Below are positions 1 through 7,461 of a DNA stretch of 12,260 nt, in pieces (positions within the stretch are counted from its first letter, which is position 1; each line of letters starts with the position of its first letter). The DNA is from Desulfobacula sp. (GTDB lineage: Bacteria; Desulfobacterota; Desulfobacteria; Desulfobacterales; Desulfobacteraceae): positions 1-12,260 of the forward strand of contig JAGLFI010000007.1 in NCBI GenBank assembly GCA_023144585.1, written 5' to 3'. The notes below the pieces were generated by a model. That model was given only the letters and a program-made list of their open reading frames with translations, did not search any database and was not told the DNA's origin. Made by a program: the position numbers and the translations under genes.

Positions 1-176
1 TGAACTGGACAGAAGATGAGGTTGATAAGAAACTCCATCAAGTGATGAAGCATATCCATGATCAATGTTATGAAACATCTTGTGAATTTGATAAAAAGGG
101 TAATTATGTGTTCGGGGCGAATGTTGCCGGGTTTCGACGTGTGGCTGATGCAATTCTGGACCAGGGATTATCCTGA
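1..176 (+). CDS. gdhA: Glutamate dehydrogenase, C-terminal end (partial, 5' end outside window)
   Basis: Reading from base 3 gives 57 residues ending in TGA at 174-176. The segment starts NWTEDEV and carries GNYVFGANVAGF and the ending VADAILDQGLS, which match the C-terminal helix region of hexameric GdhA (GNYVxGANIAGFxKVADAM in the E. coli enzyme). The family makes glutamate from 2-oxoglutarate, ammonia and NAD(P)H in the cytosol. Hand alignment with the C-terminus of the complete gdhA at 2904-4253 gives about 28 identical positions of 57, so the two are clearly related but long-separated paralogues, not a recent copy. The coenzyme-binding part lies outside the window, so cofactor preference cannot be read. 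The gene runs in the same direction as the kinase/regulator pair that starts 108 bases later. I see no strong terminator between them, so co-transcription is possible. Confidence 0.9.
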   Translation, partial: NWTEDEVDKKLHQVMKHIHDQCYETSCEFDKKGNYVFGANVAGFRRVADAILDQGLS

Positions 177-284
177 TTATTATTGACTTTTATTTAATAT
201 GGATTATTTTTTTACTTTACGTTTCATACTGAATTCCTATTATGGAACGTTGAGAACCACATGATAGGGGGCAAGACGATATAA

Positions 285-1472
285 ATGGAGATCAAAGATA
301 CTCGAGTTGTGGAACAGCAGCAACAGATTAAGAAGCTGCAAAAACAGAATAAGAAACTGCAACGGTTTTATGATGAGTATAAAAGGGTTTGCCGAAATGA
401 AGAAGAAAGAATTAAGGAGCTCAACTGTCTATATCAGATTGCCCAGTACGTGGTTATCGAAAATGATACAGATGTGGCACTCGATAAAATCGTTCATATT
501 GTTCCCCAAGGATGGCAACATACAAATGAATCATGTGCCCGTATAACCTTTAAGGATAATAAATATCATTCATCCGATTTTTTTGAATCTAAAGTGACCC
601 AAAGTGAAAAAATTTCAATTGATAAAAAAATTGTTGGGGCTATAGAAGTTTTTTATCAGCCCGAATTGAGTTTAGAAACAAATGATCCTTTTTTAATTGA
701 AGAAAGAGACCTGCTTAAGGGTATCGCAAATATCATTAGTTTTTATCTGAGAAAACAGAAAGATGATGAAAACAGAAAGCTAATTCAACAGCAGCTTTTG
801 CACGCCGATCGACTGGCAAGCATTGGTCAACTTGCAGCAGGGGTTGCCCACGAATTGAACGAACCTTTGGGAAATATACTTGGCCTGGCTCAATTGTCAT
901 CAAAACTGTCCAAGCTGCCGAACCAGGCGAAGAAAGACCTCGGAAAAATTGAAGATTGCGCAATCTATTCCCGGGAAATAATAAAAAAATTAATGGAATT
1001 TTCCCGTCAATCAAATTTATGCAAAGAAAAAATTGATCTCAATGAACTAATTGAAAACAGCATCACATTTTTAGAAGCAAGATGCATCAAAGAAGGAATT
1101 GAAATTGTAAAACAATATACTAAACCCATAACCATTATAGCTGATCCCAATCAAATCAAACAGGTCATTACGAATTTGACAATCAATGCAACCCAGGCAA
1201 TGAAAACTGGTGGAAAATTAATATTCAATACAAGAAAAGATAGTAAAAATGCAATTCTTTCTATTGAAGATACCGGGATCGGGATACCTTGTGAAAATAT
1301 CAGTAAAACATTTATGCCTTTTTTTACAACAAAAGACGTTGGTGAAGGTACAGGATTAGGCCTTTCAGTTGTTTATGGAATTATCAAGAACCATAATGGA
1401 GACATTAAAGTCAGCAGTGAACCGGGAAAAGGAACTATTTTTGAAGTCTGTTTACCCTTGGAGGGAAACTAA
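285..1472 (+). CDS. Cytosolic sensor histidine kinase (GAF-like input, HisKA, HATPase_c)
   Basis: This is a 395-residue kinase with no membrane segment or signal peptide. Residues about 8-50 are rich in Q, K and E and look like a coiled coil. Residues about 50-155 look like a small GAF-type sensor domain, assigned from position and pattern only. The dimerisation/phosphoacceptor helix holds AAGVAHELNEPLG with His189. The ATPase domain has the N box NLTINATQAM (297-306), the G1 box DTGIGIP (329-335), the F box FMPFFTTK (343-350) and the G2 box GEGTGLGL (353-360). All boxes are intact, so it should be active and phosphorylate the regulator whose ATG overlaps its stop codon (TAATG). An AGGGGG stretch at 266-271 is the likely ribosome binding site, at a rather long spacing. 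The signal sensed is unknown; adjacency to a glutamate dehydrogenase gene hints at nitrogen or redox status. Confidence 0.93.
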   Translation: MEIKDTRVVEQQQQIKKLQKQNKKLQRFYDEYKRVCRNEEERIKELNCLYQIAQYVVIENDTDVALDKIVHIVPQGWQHTNESCARITFKDNKYHSSDFFESKVTQSEKISIDKKIVGAIEVFYQPELSLETNDPFLIEERDLLKGIANIISFYLRKQKDDENRKLIQQQLLHADRLASIGQLAAGVAHELNEPLGNILGLAQLSSKLSKLPNQAKKDLGKIEDCAIYSREIIKKLMEFSRQSNLCKEKIDLNELIENSITFLEARCIKEGIEIVKQYTKPITIIADPNQIKQVITNLTINATQAMKTGGKLIFNTRKDSKNAILSIEDTGIGIPCENISKTFMPFFTTKDVGEGTGLGLSVVYGIIKNHNGDIKVSSEPGKGTIFEVCLPLEGN

Positions 1473-2806
1473 TGCCAAATCAATACAATAAAGAAGTAAT
1501 TCTCATTGTTGATGATAATATCATTACTTGCGAAGTAATACAAAGAAACCTTGAAATGGCAGGATTCCATGTGTTCACATCAAATAGTGTGAATGATGCC
1601 ATAGAAATCCTTTCAAGGCAGGATATTGACCTTTTGATCACTGACTATAAAATGCCGAAACATTCAGGCCTTGAACTGATAAAATATGTTCGTGACCATT
1701 TTCAGGATATCTCTATTATTATGCTGACAGGGTACGGCTCTATTAACAGTGCTGTTTTGGCAATAAAAGAAGGGGCTGATGAATATATTACAAAGCCGTT
1801 CACAGACAAGGAACTACTTGATGGAGTGAAAAAGAGCATCCAGAAGCAAAAAGAAAAAAAAATTGATCCTGAAACTTTATATAATGATCCCTGGACCCGG
1901 TTTGGCATTTTGGGTCAATCACAAAATATGATAGATGTGTATTCAAAGATTGAAAAAGTCTGCAAAAACGATGCGATCGTTTTAATAACCGGAGAAAGTG
2001 GTACAGGAAAAGAGCTGGTGGCTCGCGCGATTCACTATAATCACAAAACAAGGTCTATCTATCCTTTTATTCCTGTTAATTGTCCGGGCATACCTGCCAG
2101 CCTTTTTGAAACTGAATTGTTCGGTCATGTAAAAGGAGCATTCACAGGTGCTGTTCAAAACAGAAAAGGATTTTTTCAAGCTGCCGAAAAAGGCTGTCTT
2201 TTTTTAGATGAAATCAGTGAATTACCGTTTGAGCTCCAGGCTAAACTACTAAGGGTTTTACAGGAAAAAGAAATCTCCAAAGTAGGAGAAACTCAAGAAA
2301 TAAAAATTGATGCCAGAATTATTGCTGCAACCAATAAAGACCTTGCAGACTTGGTTGATAAAAGCTTGTTTCGCCAGGATTTATTTTTCCGTCTAAATGT
2401 TATAAACATTGATATCCCTCCACTTAGAAATCGTGGAAATGATATCATTCTTCTTGCCAAGCATTTTGCCTTAAAATATGGCAAAGAGCTTGGAAAAAAA
2501 GAACCTACCTTTACAGATAAGGCAATCTCTTCTTTAAAAAATTATTCCTGGCCCGGCAATGTCAGGGAACTTGAAAATCTTATTCATCGAGGCATGGTCA
2601 TGAATGATAAGGATCATATAGACACAGTTAATTTTCCTGACACCATGAAATTTAATATTCCCTATGATAAACGTCTTAATCTCAGCCTTGAAGAAATGTC
2701 GAAAAAATATGTCAGAGATGTTGTCGAAATGACAGGTGGGAATAAGGCAAAAGCTCTTGAGATTTTAAAAATTGACAGAAAAACCCTGTTAAAAAAATTA
2801 AAATAG
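1472..2806 (+). CDS. NtrC-family sigma-54-dependent response regulator
   Basis: This 444-residue protein has three domains in order. The receiver domain (about 7-120) has the acid pair Asp14-Asp15, phosphoacceptor Asp58, Thr86 and Lys108. The AAA+ domain (about 145-375) has Walker A GESGTGK (174-180), the sigma-54 contact loop GAFTGA (222-227), Walker B with LFLDE (Asp246-Glu247), arginines 301 and 307 in RQDLFFR, and sensor II in PGNVREL (361-367). A Fis-type helix-turn-helix closes the protein (about 410-444). It should be phosphorylated by the preceding kinase, then oligomerise and use ATP to open sigma-54 promoters. The start is supported by GAGGG at 1461-1465, six bases before an ATG that overlaps the kinase stop. 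No sigma-54 promoter is visible in front of this pair. Its targets are unknown; the flanking glutamate dehydrogenases are candidates by position only. Confidence 0.94.
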   Translation: MPNQYNKEVILIVDDNIITCEVIQRNLEMAGFHVFTSNSVNDAIEILSRQDIDLLITDYKMPKHSGLELIKYVRDHFQDISIIMLTGYGSINSAVLAIKEGADEYITKPFTDKELLDGVKKSIQKQKEKKIDPETLYNDPWTRFGILGQSQNMIDVYSKIEKVCKNDAIVLITGESGTGKELVARAIHYNHKTRSIYPFIPVNCPGIPASLFETELFGHVKGAFTGAVQNRKGFFQAAEKGCLFLDEISELPFELQAKLLRVLQEKEISKVGETQEIKIDARIIAATNKDLADLVDKSLFRQDLFFRLNVINIDIPPLRNRGNDIILLAKHFALKYGKELGKKEPTFTDKAISSLKNYSWPGNVRELENLIHRGMVMNDKDHIDTVNFPDTMKFNIPYDKRLNLSLEEMSKKYVRDVVEMTGGNKAKALEILKIDRKTLLKKLK

Positions 2807-2838
2807 GATTTCATATAAACTTTATTGCTGACATGAAA

Positions 2839-2872
2839 AAAAGGTCAGTTAAAAAAACTTAACTGACCTTTT
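2839..2872. terminator. Bidirectional intrinsic terminator between convergent genes
   Basis: A perfect 14-base-pair stem (2839-2852 with 2859-2872, core GGTCAGTTAA / TTAACTGACC) closes a 6-base loop. It lies in the 97 bases between the stop of the + strand regulator and the stop of the - strand gdhA. Read on -, the stem is followed by a run of T (complement of 2834-2840), a good terminator for gdhA. Read on +, the 3' arm ends in TTTT, a weaker tail for the regulator. One hairpin probably serves both operons. Confidence 0.85.
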
Positions 2873-2903
2873 AAAGTTTATCGAGTTATTCAATCAAAAA
2901 AAA

Positions 2904-4253
2904 TTAAACAATACCCTGATCCATCATTGAATCTGCCACTTTAACAAATCCGGCAATATTGGCACCATTGACGTAGTTGCCTGGAGTTCCATATTCTTCT
3001 GAAGCAGAAAGACATGCCGCATGAATGCTTTGCATGATACCCTTAAGCTTGGCTTCCACTTCTTCACGGGTCCATTTAATTCTCATTGAGTTCTGGGACA
3101 TTTCAAGTCCGGATACGGCAACACCACCTGCATTGGCTGCTTTGCCCGGTGCATAGAGAATTTTATTATCAAGAAAGATTTCAACACCTTCCGGCATGGT
3201 CGGCATATTAGCACCTTCGCTGACTACATAGACACCATTATTTATCATATTCTGGGCATCTTTGGCATTGATTTCATTCTGGGTTGCGCTTGGAAAAGCA
3301 CAGTCTGCCTTATGGTTCCACAATGGATTGTGATCCAAAGACCCATTAAATTCAGTATAAACCGCTTCCGGGTATTTATCAGCATATTCCCTGATTCTAC
3401 CGCGTTTTCCATTTTTCAGATATATGACATATTGAAGCTTGGCTTCATCAATCCCTTTTTCATCATAAATATATCCGGAACTATCAGATATTGTGATAAC
3501 CTTTGCTCCCAGCTGATTTAATTTTTCAATAGTATACTGAGCCACATTACCAGAAGCAGAAACAAGGCAAACTTTATCTTTGAGGCTTTCTCTTCTGATA
3601 GCCAGCATTTCCTCAGCAAAAAAGACTGTGCCATACCCGGTTGCTTCCGGTCTGATCAGGCTTCCACCCCAGTTAAGGCCTTTCCCGGTCAGTACGCCTG
3701 AAAATTCATTTTTTAATTTTTTATACATACCAAAAAGGTATCCGATCTCTCTTGCTCCAACACCTATATCTCCCGCAGGAATATCCGTATCAGGACCTAA
3801 ATGACGGAAAAGTTCGCACATGAAACTTTGGCAGAATCTCATGACTTCATTATCTGATTTACCCTTGGGATCAAAGTCTGCACCACCTTTTCCGGCGCCA
3901 AGAGGGAGGGTGGTCAATGCATTTTTAAATGTCTGTTCAAAGGCAAGAAATTTCAAAATGGAAAGGTTGACGGAAGAATGGAATCGAAGCCCGCCCTTGT
4001 ATGGTCCGATGGCACTGTTCATCTCTATTCTGAATCCCCGATTGACCTTGATTTGACCGTGATCATCCACCCAGGGAACCCTGAATTGAATCACTCGTTC
4101 CGGTTCAATCATTCTTCCCAGAATATTGGCATGCCGATATTCTGGGTTTTTATCCAAAACCGGTTTTACAGACCTAACAACCTCTGTTACTGCTTGATGA
4201 AACTCTTTTTCAAAGGGATCTTTTGCAAAGACTCTATCCAAAATGGTGCTCAT
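2904..4253 (-). CDS. gdhA: Hexameric glutamate dehydrogenase, probably NADP-linked
   Basis: The protein has about 449 residues, close to E. coli GdhA (447). It interconverts 2-oxoglutarate plus ammonia with glutamate in the cytosol. Family signatures, in 449-residue numbering, are PYKGGLRFH (Lys86), GAGKGGADFDPKGKS with the catalytic-loop Lys122, PAGDIGVG with Asp162, a nucleotide fold and the ending GNYVNGANIAGFVKVADSMMDQG. SDSSG at the end of the second Rossmann strand resembles NADP-linked enzymes. The usual first glycine of GSGNVA is Ala (SASGNVA), a mild oddity. Two ATGs lie six bases apart. AGGAG at 4261-4265 is only one base from the upstream ATG (4259) but seven from the downstream one (4253), so I start at MSTILDRVF. 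The gene lies 270 bases downstream of pntB in the same direction, with its own likely promoter region, and is a distant paralogue of the gene at the left edge. Confidence 0.96.
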   Translation of the reverse strand: MSTILDRVFAKDPFEKEFHQAVTEVVRSVKPVLDKNPEYRHANILGRMIEPERVIQFRVPWVDDHGQIKVNRGFRIEMNSAIGPYKGGLRFHSSVNLSILKFLAFEQTFKNALTTLPLGAGKGGADFDPKGKSDNEVMRFCQSFMCELFRHLGPDTDIPAGDIGVGAREIGYLFGMYKKLKNEFSGVLTGKGLNWGGSLIRPEATGYGTVFFAEEMLAIRRESLKDKVCLVSASGNVAQYTIEKLNQLGAKVITISDSSGYIYDEKGIDEAKLQYVIYLKNGKRGRIREYADKYPEAVYTEFNGSLDHNPLWNHKADCAFPSATQNEINAKDAQNMINNGVYVVSEGANMPTMPEGVEIFLDNKILYAPGKAANAGGVAVSGLEMSQNSMRIKWTREEVEAKLKGIMQSIHAACLSASEEYGTPGNYVNGANIAGFVKVADSMMDQGIV

Positions 4254-4287
4254 TCTCATTCTCCTATTTTCAGTTAAAATATGTTTT

Positions 4288-4362
4288 GGATTATTTTAAT
4301 CCAGTATAAATACCATTGACGCTCTGAAACTAAATCATTAATGATTTGAAAAGGGTTTCAGA
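4288..4362 (-). promoter_or_regulatory. gdhA upstream region: nested palindromes and candidate -10
   Basis: Three symmetric elements lie 35 to 109 bases before the gdhA ATG. The first is GGATTA-ttt-TAATCC (4288-4302). The second is a perfect 16-base palindrome, AAATCATTAATGATTT (4332-4347). The third is an outer inverted repeat, TCTGAAAC (4323-4330) with GTTTCAGA (4355-4362), that encloses the palindrome. On the - strand TATACT (4308 to 4303) is a good -10, but no -35 of matching quality lies 16-18 bases upstream; the outer arm of the repeat covers that position. This layout suits an activator- or repressor-controlled sigma-70 promoter. I see no sigma-54 core here. The elements are visible in the sequence; their role is inferred. 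Confidence 0.4.
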
Positions 4363-4383
4363 AATATTACAGTTTTTGGCAAA

Positions 4384-4420
4384 GAAGGCTCTGTTGCAGA
4401 GGTGCTAATACAGAGCCTTC
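4384..4420 (-). terminator. Hairpin downstream of the pnt operon, candidate terminator
   Basis: A perfect 11-base-pair stem, GAAGGCTCTGT (4384-4394) with ACAGAGCCTTC (4410-4420), encloses a 15-base loop. It lies about 104 bases past the pntB stop and before the gdhA promoter region. On the - strand the stem is followed by TTTGCC, a short and poor T-tract, so termination may be partial or factor-assisted. It could instead be an mRNA-stabilising structure. Confidence 0.45.
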
Positions 4421-4523
4421 TGCCTTAGGGATATTTAAAAATTGTCCGATCAAATCAATTATCCCAACTATCCCCAGCCGTCATTAGACTTAAGATAGAA
4501 TGTATATTTTTATCTATTTTAAA

Positions 4524-5927
4524 TCACTTTTGTACCTTTAATGCATCAATCAAGCTATTTGCAGTTGATGCTGCATCACCTACTAACATTATTGTTTTCG
4601 GATTTTCATATAAGGTGTTCTCAACTCCTGAATAACCCGGGTTTGCATCAAAATTGCATACAATTACTTTTTTTGCATCATGGGCCATCAATATAGGCAT
4701 TCCGGAAATAGGAGTGCCCTCAGTATCTATTGCTGACGGATTCACCACGTCACAAGCACCAAAAATAAGAACAACGTCTGTTTGTGAAAATTCAGGATTA
4801 ATTTCATCCATTTCGTAAAGCTTGTCATAATCGACTTCTGCTTCAGCCAGAAGAACATTCATGTGCCCGGGCATTCTTCCCGCAACCGGGTGAATGGCAA
4901 ATTTCACTTGTGCACCCATTAATTCAAGTATCGAGGCAAGCTCAATCACCTTGAATTGTGCCTGTGCCAGAGCCATTCCATACCCGGGAATAATAATGAC
5001 TTTATTTGCATTGCGGGCAATTTCAACAGCTTTTTCAAAGTTATTTTTTTCAACAGGAACTGCAACACGGACCTGCTTATTTTTAACCGCTGGCTTTGAC
5101 TGAGGCGCCTCAATAGGAACAAAAACTCTGAAAAGGCTACGGTTCATTGCTTTGCACATAACATAAGTCAGTATTGATCCTGAAGCTGCCACAGTGGCTC
5201 CACAGGAAATCAGCAATTTATTTTCGATAATCATGCCGCAAAATGCAGCAGCCAATCCTGCAGTTGCATTTAAGAATGAAATCAAAACCGGCATATCAGC
5301 CCCGCCAATACGGATAGAAAAAATAATTCCAAAAAGGATTGACATGAAAATGATTAAAATATAGAGGAATATCTGACTTCCAACAGGCGCAAACAATGCT
5401 GCAATAATTAATGCGATAATGACAACAAAATTTATCATGACAAACAAGGTGTGTTTTGGCAATATCAGTTGAGCCTGTCCAAGCTTATTGGACAGCTTCC
5501 CTCCTGCGATCATGCTGCCACTGAAAGTCAAAGCTCCTATAGCAAGACCTAATAGACCGGAAATTTCATTTATCGTTCCAAGGTGTTGAGTTCCTCGCAT
5601 TAGTTCTGCAAGGGAAAGAAAAAAAGCTGCTATCCCTCCTGCACCATGCTGAAAAGCAACCATGGCAGGAATTTGAATCATTGTGACTCTCTTTGCCACC
5701 CAATACCCAGCAGCAGAGCCGATCACAAGAGACATTAGCACAATATAAGGATACATGATTCCGTTTCGATAAAGGACTAAAACTGCTGCACAGGTTAAAG
5801 CAAAAGCAGCGACAAGGTTGCCGAGTTTTGCCCTGTGGGGCCAGTGAAACAGCCATATTCCCAATATAAGAATGCCTATTACGGAAAAATCCAAAAATAA
5901 ATTCATGGCAGAGTATGTTTCAGTCAT
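4524..5927 (-). CDS. pntB: Transhydrogenase subunit beta, PntB, with altered domain III
   Basis: The 467-residue beta subunit comprises a multi-helix membrane domain (about 1-265) and a cytosolic nucleotide-binding domain III (about 285-467). The classical enzyme couples hydride transfer between NAD(H) and NADP(H) to proton movement. Channel residues known from E. coli are kept: His94 in FQHGAGG (E. coli His91), Asp211 (Asp213) and Asn220 (Asn222). Domain III keeps GYGMALAQAQ (315-324) and AGRMPGHMNVLLAEAEVDYD. Two signature sites differ. GAND reads GACD (Cys392), and KRS, which binds the 2'-phosphate of NADP(H), reads NFD (Asn425-Phe426-Asp427) before the conserved GYSGVEN. I rechecked the codons on the DNA. 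NADP(H) binding may therefore be weakened or lost. The ATG overlaps the pntAB stop (TAATG), which indicates translational coupling. Assignment to the PntB family is secure; the exact nucleotide pair is not. Confidence 0.95.
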   Translation of the reverse strand: MTETYSAMNLFLDFSVIGILILGIWLFHWPHRAKLGNLVAAFALTCAAVLVLYRNGIMYPYIVLMSLVIGSAAGYWVAKRVTMIQIPAMVAFQHGAGGIAAFFLSLAELMRGTQHLGTINEISGLLGLAIGALTFSGSMIAGGKLSNKLGQAQLILPKHTLFVMINFVVIIALIIAALFAPVGSQIFLYILIIFMSILFGIIFSIRIGGADMPVLISFLNATAGLAAAFCGMIIENKLLISCGATVAASGSILTYVMCKAMNRSLFRVFVPIEAPQSKPAVKNKQVRVAVPVEKNNFEKAVEIARNANKVIIIPGYGMALAQAQFKVIELASILELMGAQVKFAIHPVAGRMPGHMNVLLAEAEVDYDKLYEMDEINPEFSQTDVVLIFGACDVVNPSAIDTEGTPISGMPILMAHDAKKVIVCNFDANPGYSGVENTLYENPKTIMLVGDAASTANSLIDALKVQK

Positions 5928-6223
5928 TATTCTTGAACTCCCTTTCCTTTTTTCTTAAACAGTTTTAACATTCTGTCAGTGATTACAAATCCACCCACAA
6001 GGTTGAAAGCAGCCATGATAAAAGCGATTGATCCTATTATCTGCTCCGTCCTAGTTGATGCAGCTGAGAAAAGAATCAAAACTCCTAATATGGTTACAGC
6101 AGAGATTGCATTTGTCATGGACATCAATGGTGTATGAAGCAATGTAGGTATTCTGGAAATCAAAAGATATCCAACCACAAAGAAAAACAAAAAAACTCCT
6201 GCCATTAATAAAAGATTTGCCAT
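5927..6223 (-). CDS. pntAB: Transhydrogenase subunit alpha part 2, PntAB (membrane domain)
   Basis: This small hydrophobic protein of 98 residues has about three membrane helices (roughly 3-23, 33-56 and 63-83) and a basic C-terminal tail (KLFKKKGKG). It corresponds to the C-terminal membrane part of E. coli PntA, encoded here as a separate gene, as in the three-subunit enzyme of Rhodospirillum rubrum. SRIPTLLHTPLMSMTNAISA is the diagnostic conserved stretch (23-42). It forms part of the proton-conducting domain II with PntB. AGGAG at 6230-6234 sits six bases before the ATG. The gene starts 18 bases after the pntAA stop and its stop overlaps the pntB ATG, so the three are one transcription unit. 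Confidence 0.95.
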   Translation of the reverse strand: MANLLLMAGVFLFFFVVGYLLISRIPTLLHTPLMSMTNAISAVTILGVLILFSAASTRTEQIIGSIAFIMAAFNLVGGFVITDRMLKLFKKKGKGVQE

Positions 6224-6241
6224 TGGTTTACTCCTGATTGT

Positions 6242-7408
6242 TTAATGGTCAGCCAGTCCCATTGCCTTGAGAGTGCCTTGGTGATAAAGTTTGCCTTTGT
6301 GAGTAACAAGAGCATCTTTAATGATTTCATCTGTCATGTCAAAGTCATCTGGTCCGTTTTTAAACAGATTCTCGACAAAATAATAAAGATTATTGGCATA
6401 CAGCCATGAAGAATGAATCGGCAATGATCCGGGTATATTTTTAATTCCACAGATGTAGACACCTTTATGAATTAATTCTTTTCCAGGATCTGTTATCTCA
6501 CAATTTCCGCCCTGATCAATCGATACATCAATAATGACAGACCCTGGTTTCATTGTTTCAACCATTTCTTTTGTGATTAGATGCTGGGCAACTTCTCCCG
6601 GGACAAGGGCACTTAAAACAATAATATCAGATTCTGCGACCAAAGGTTTTAGCGCTTGTCTTTCTTTTTCAAGCCATTCATCTGAAAGTGCTTTGGCATA
6701 TCCTCCCTCTCCAATGACCATCTCAGGTGGTGCATCAAAACCAACCGCTTTGACTCCTAAGCTCTCTGCCTCTTTTCTTGCATCAGGACGGATATCAACT
6801 ACTTTTACAATTCCACCAAGCCTTTTCCCTGTTGCAATTGCCTGAAGCCCCACAACTCCGGCACCTACCACCAAAATATTGGCGGGCTTAGTCATCCCAA
6901 TTGACGTTCCAATCATGGGAATGAATTTTGGAAAATTAGCTGCCGCAATAATGATTGCTTTATAACCAGTTATAGCACTCATGGATGTCAATGGGTCCAT
7001 GCGTTGCGCTCGTGAAATTCTGGGGATACCGTCCATTGTGAATGCTGTGATGTTTCTTGCCTGCATTTTTTTTACATCTTCATGATTTGAAGGAGCTGCA
7101 GGATGTATAAAAGTAATGAGTGTTTGATTTTCTTTTAACATGTCAATTTCATGCTTGTTGAACTGTTCATTAAACAGAGGTTCTTTGACCTTTAAAATAA
7201 CATCTGATTTATTAAAAACCTCGGCTGCATCAAGAGCAATCTCTGCTCCAGCTTTTTGGTATGCATCATCATCAGTAAATGCACCTGACCCTGCCTTTGT
7301 TTCAACAATGACATCAAATCCAAGTTTTTTAAATTTTTCAACAGTTTCGGGAAGAGCTGCAACTCTGTTTTCCTTGCACATTATTTCTTTTGGTATTCCG
7401 ATAAGCAT
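6242..7408 (-). CDS. pntAA: Transhydrogenase subunit alpha part 1, PntAA (NAD-binding domain I)
   Basis: This 388-residue soluble domain I belongs to the alanine dehydrogenase/PntA fold. The RQD loop that positions the nicotinamide in the R. rubrum enzyme is kept: PRISRAQRMD with Arg130, Gln135 and Asp138. The Rossmann motif is GAGVVG (182-187), and an acidic residue ends the second strand (VVDIRP, Asp205), as expected for NAD(H). DVSIDQGGNCE (294-304) and the C-terminal LPIHSSWLYANNLYYFVENL distinguish it from free alanine dehydrogenases. It should dock on PntAB/PntB and exchange hydride with domain III. AAGGAGCC (7413-7420) lies four bases before the ATG. The gene follows the helical-repeat gene by 53 bases. 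Domain I looks normal, which makes the changes in domain III of PntB more striking. Confidence 0.95.
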   Translation of the reverse strand: MLIGIPKEIMCKENRVAALPETVEKFKKLGFDVIVETKAGSGAFTDDDAYQKAGAEIALDAAEVFNKSDVILKVKEPLFNEQFNKHEIDMLKENQTLITFIHPAAPSNHEDVKKMQARNITAFTMDGIPRISRAQRMDPLTSMSAITGYKAIIIAAANFPKFIPMIGTSIGMTKPANILVVGAGVVGLQAIATGKRLGGIVKVVDIRPDARKEAESLGVKAVGFDAPPEMVIGEGGYAKALSDEWLEKERQALKPLVAESDIIVLSALVPGEVAQHLITKEMVETMKPGSVIIDVSIDQGGNCEITDPGKELIHKGVYICGIKNIPGSLPIHSSWLYANNLYYFVENLFKNGPDDFDMTDEIIKDALVTHKGKLYHQGTLKAMGLADH

Positions 7409-7461
7409 GTTTGGCTCCTTATATTATCTTTTGTTATTAATCAATTTTGTTCAAAGGCTAT

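Noticed and set aside
1..176. Left-edge glutamate dehydrogenase as a recent duplicate of the complete gdhA
   Set aside because: Only about half of the residues agree over the shared C-terminus, so they are old paralogues and not a recent repeat.
736..1014. Open frame of 92 codons on - inside the first kinase gene
   Set aside because: It is a shadow of the kinase coding frame, which has all conserved boxes in order.
4403..4418. Sigma-54-like spacing (AGGCTC-N5-TAGCA) on - upstream of gdhA
   Set aside because: Both boxes depart from the consensus and the bases belong to the arms and loop of the hairpin at 4384-4420, so the spacing is probably accidental.
6242..7408. Alanine dehydrogenase instead of PntAA
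   Set aside because: The PntA-type RQD loop, the SSWLYANNLYYF region and linkage with pntAB and pntB identify transhydrogenase domain I.
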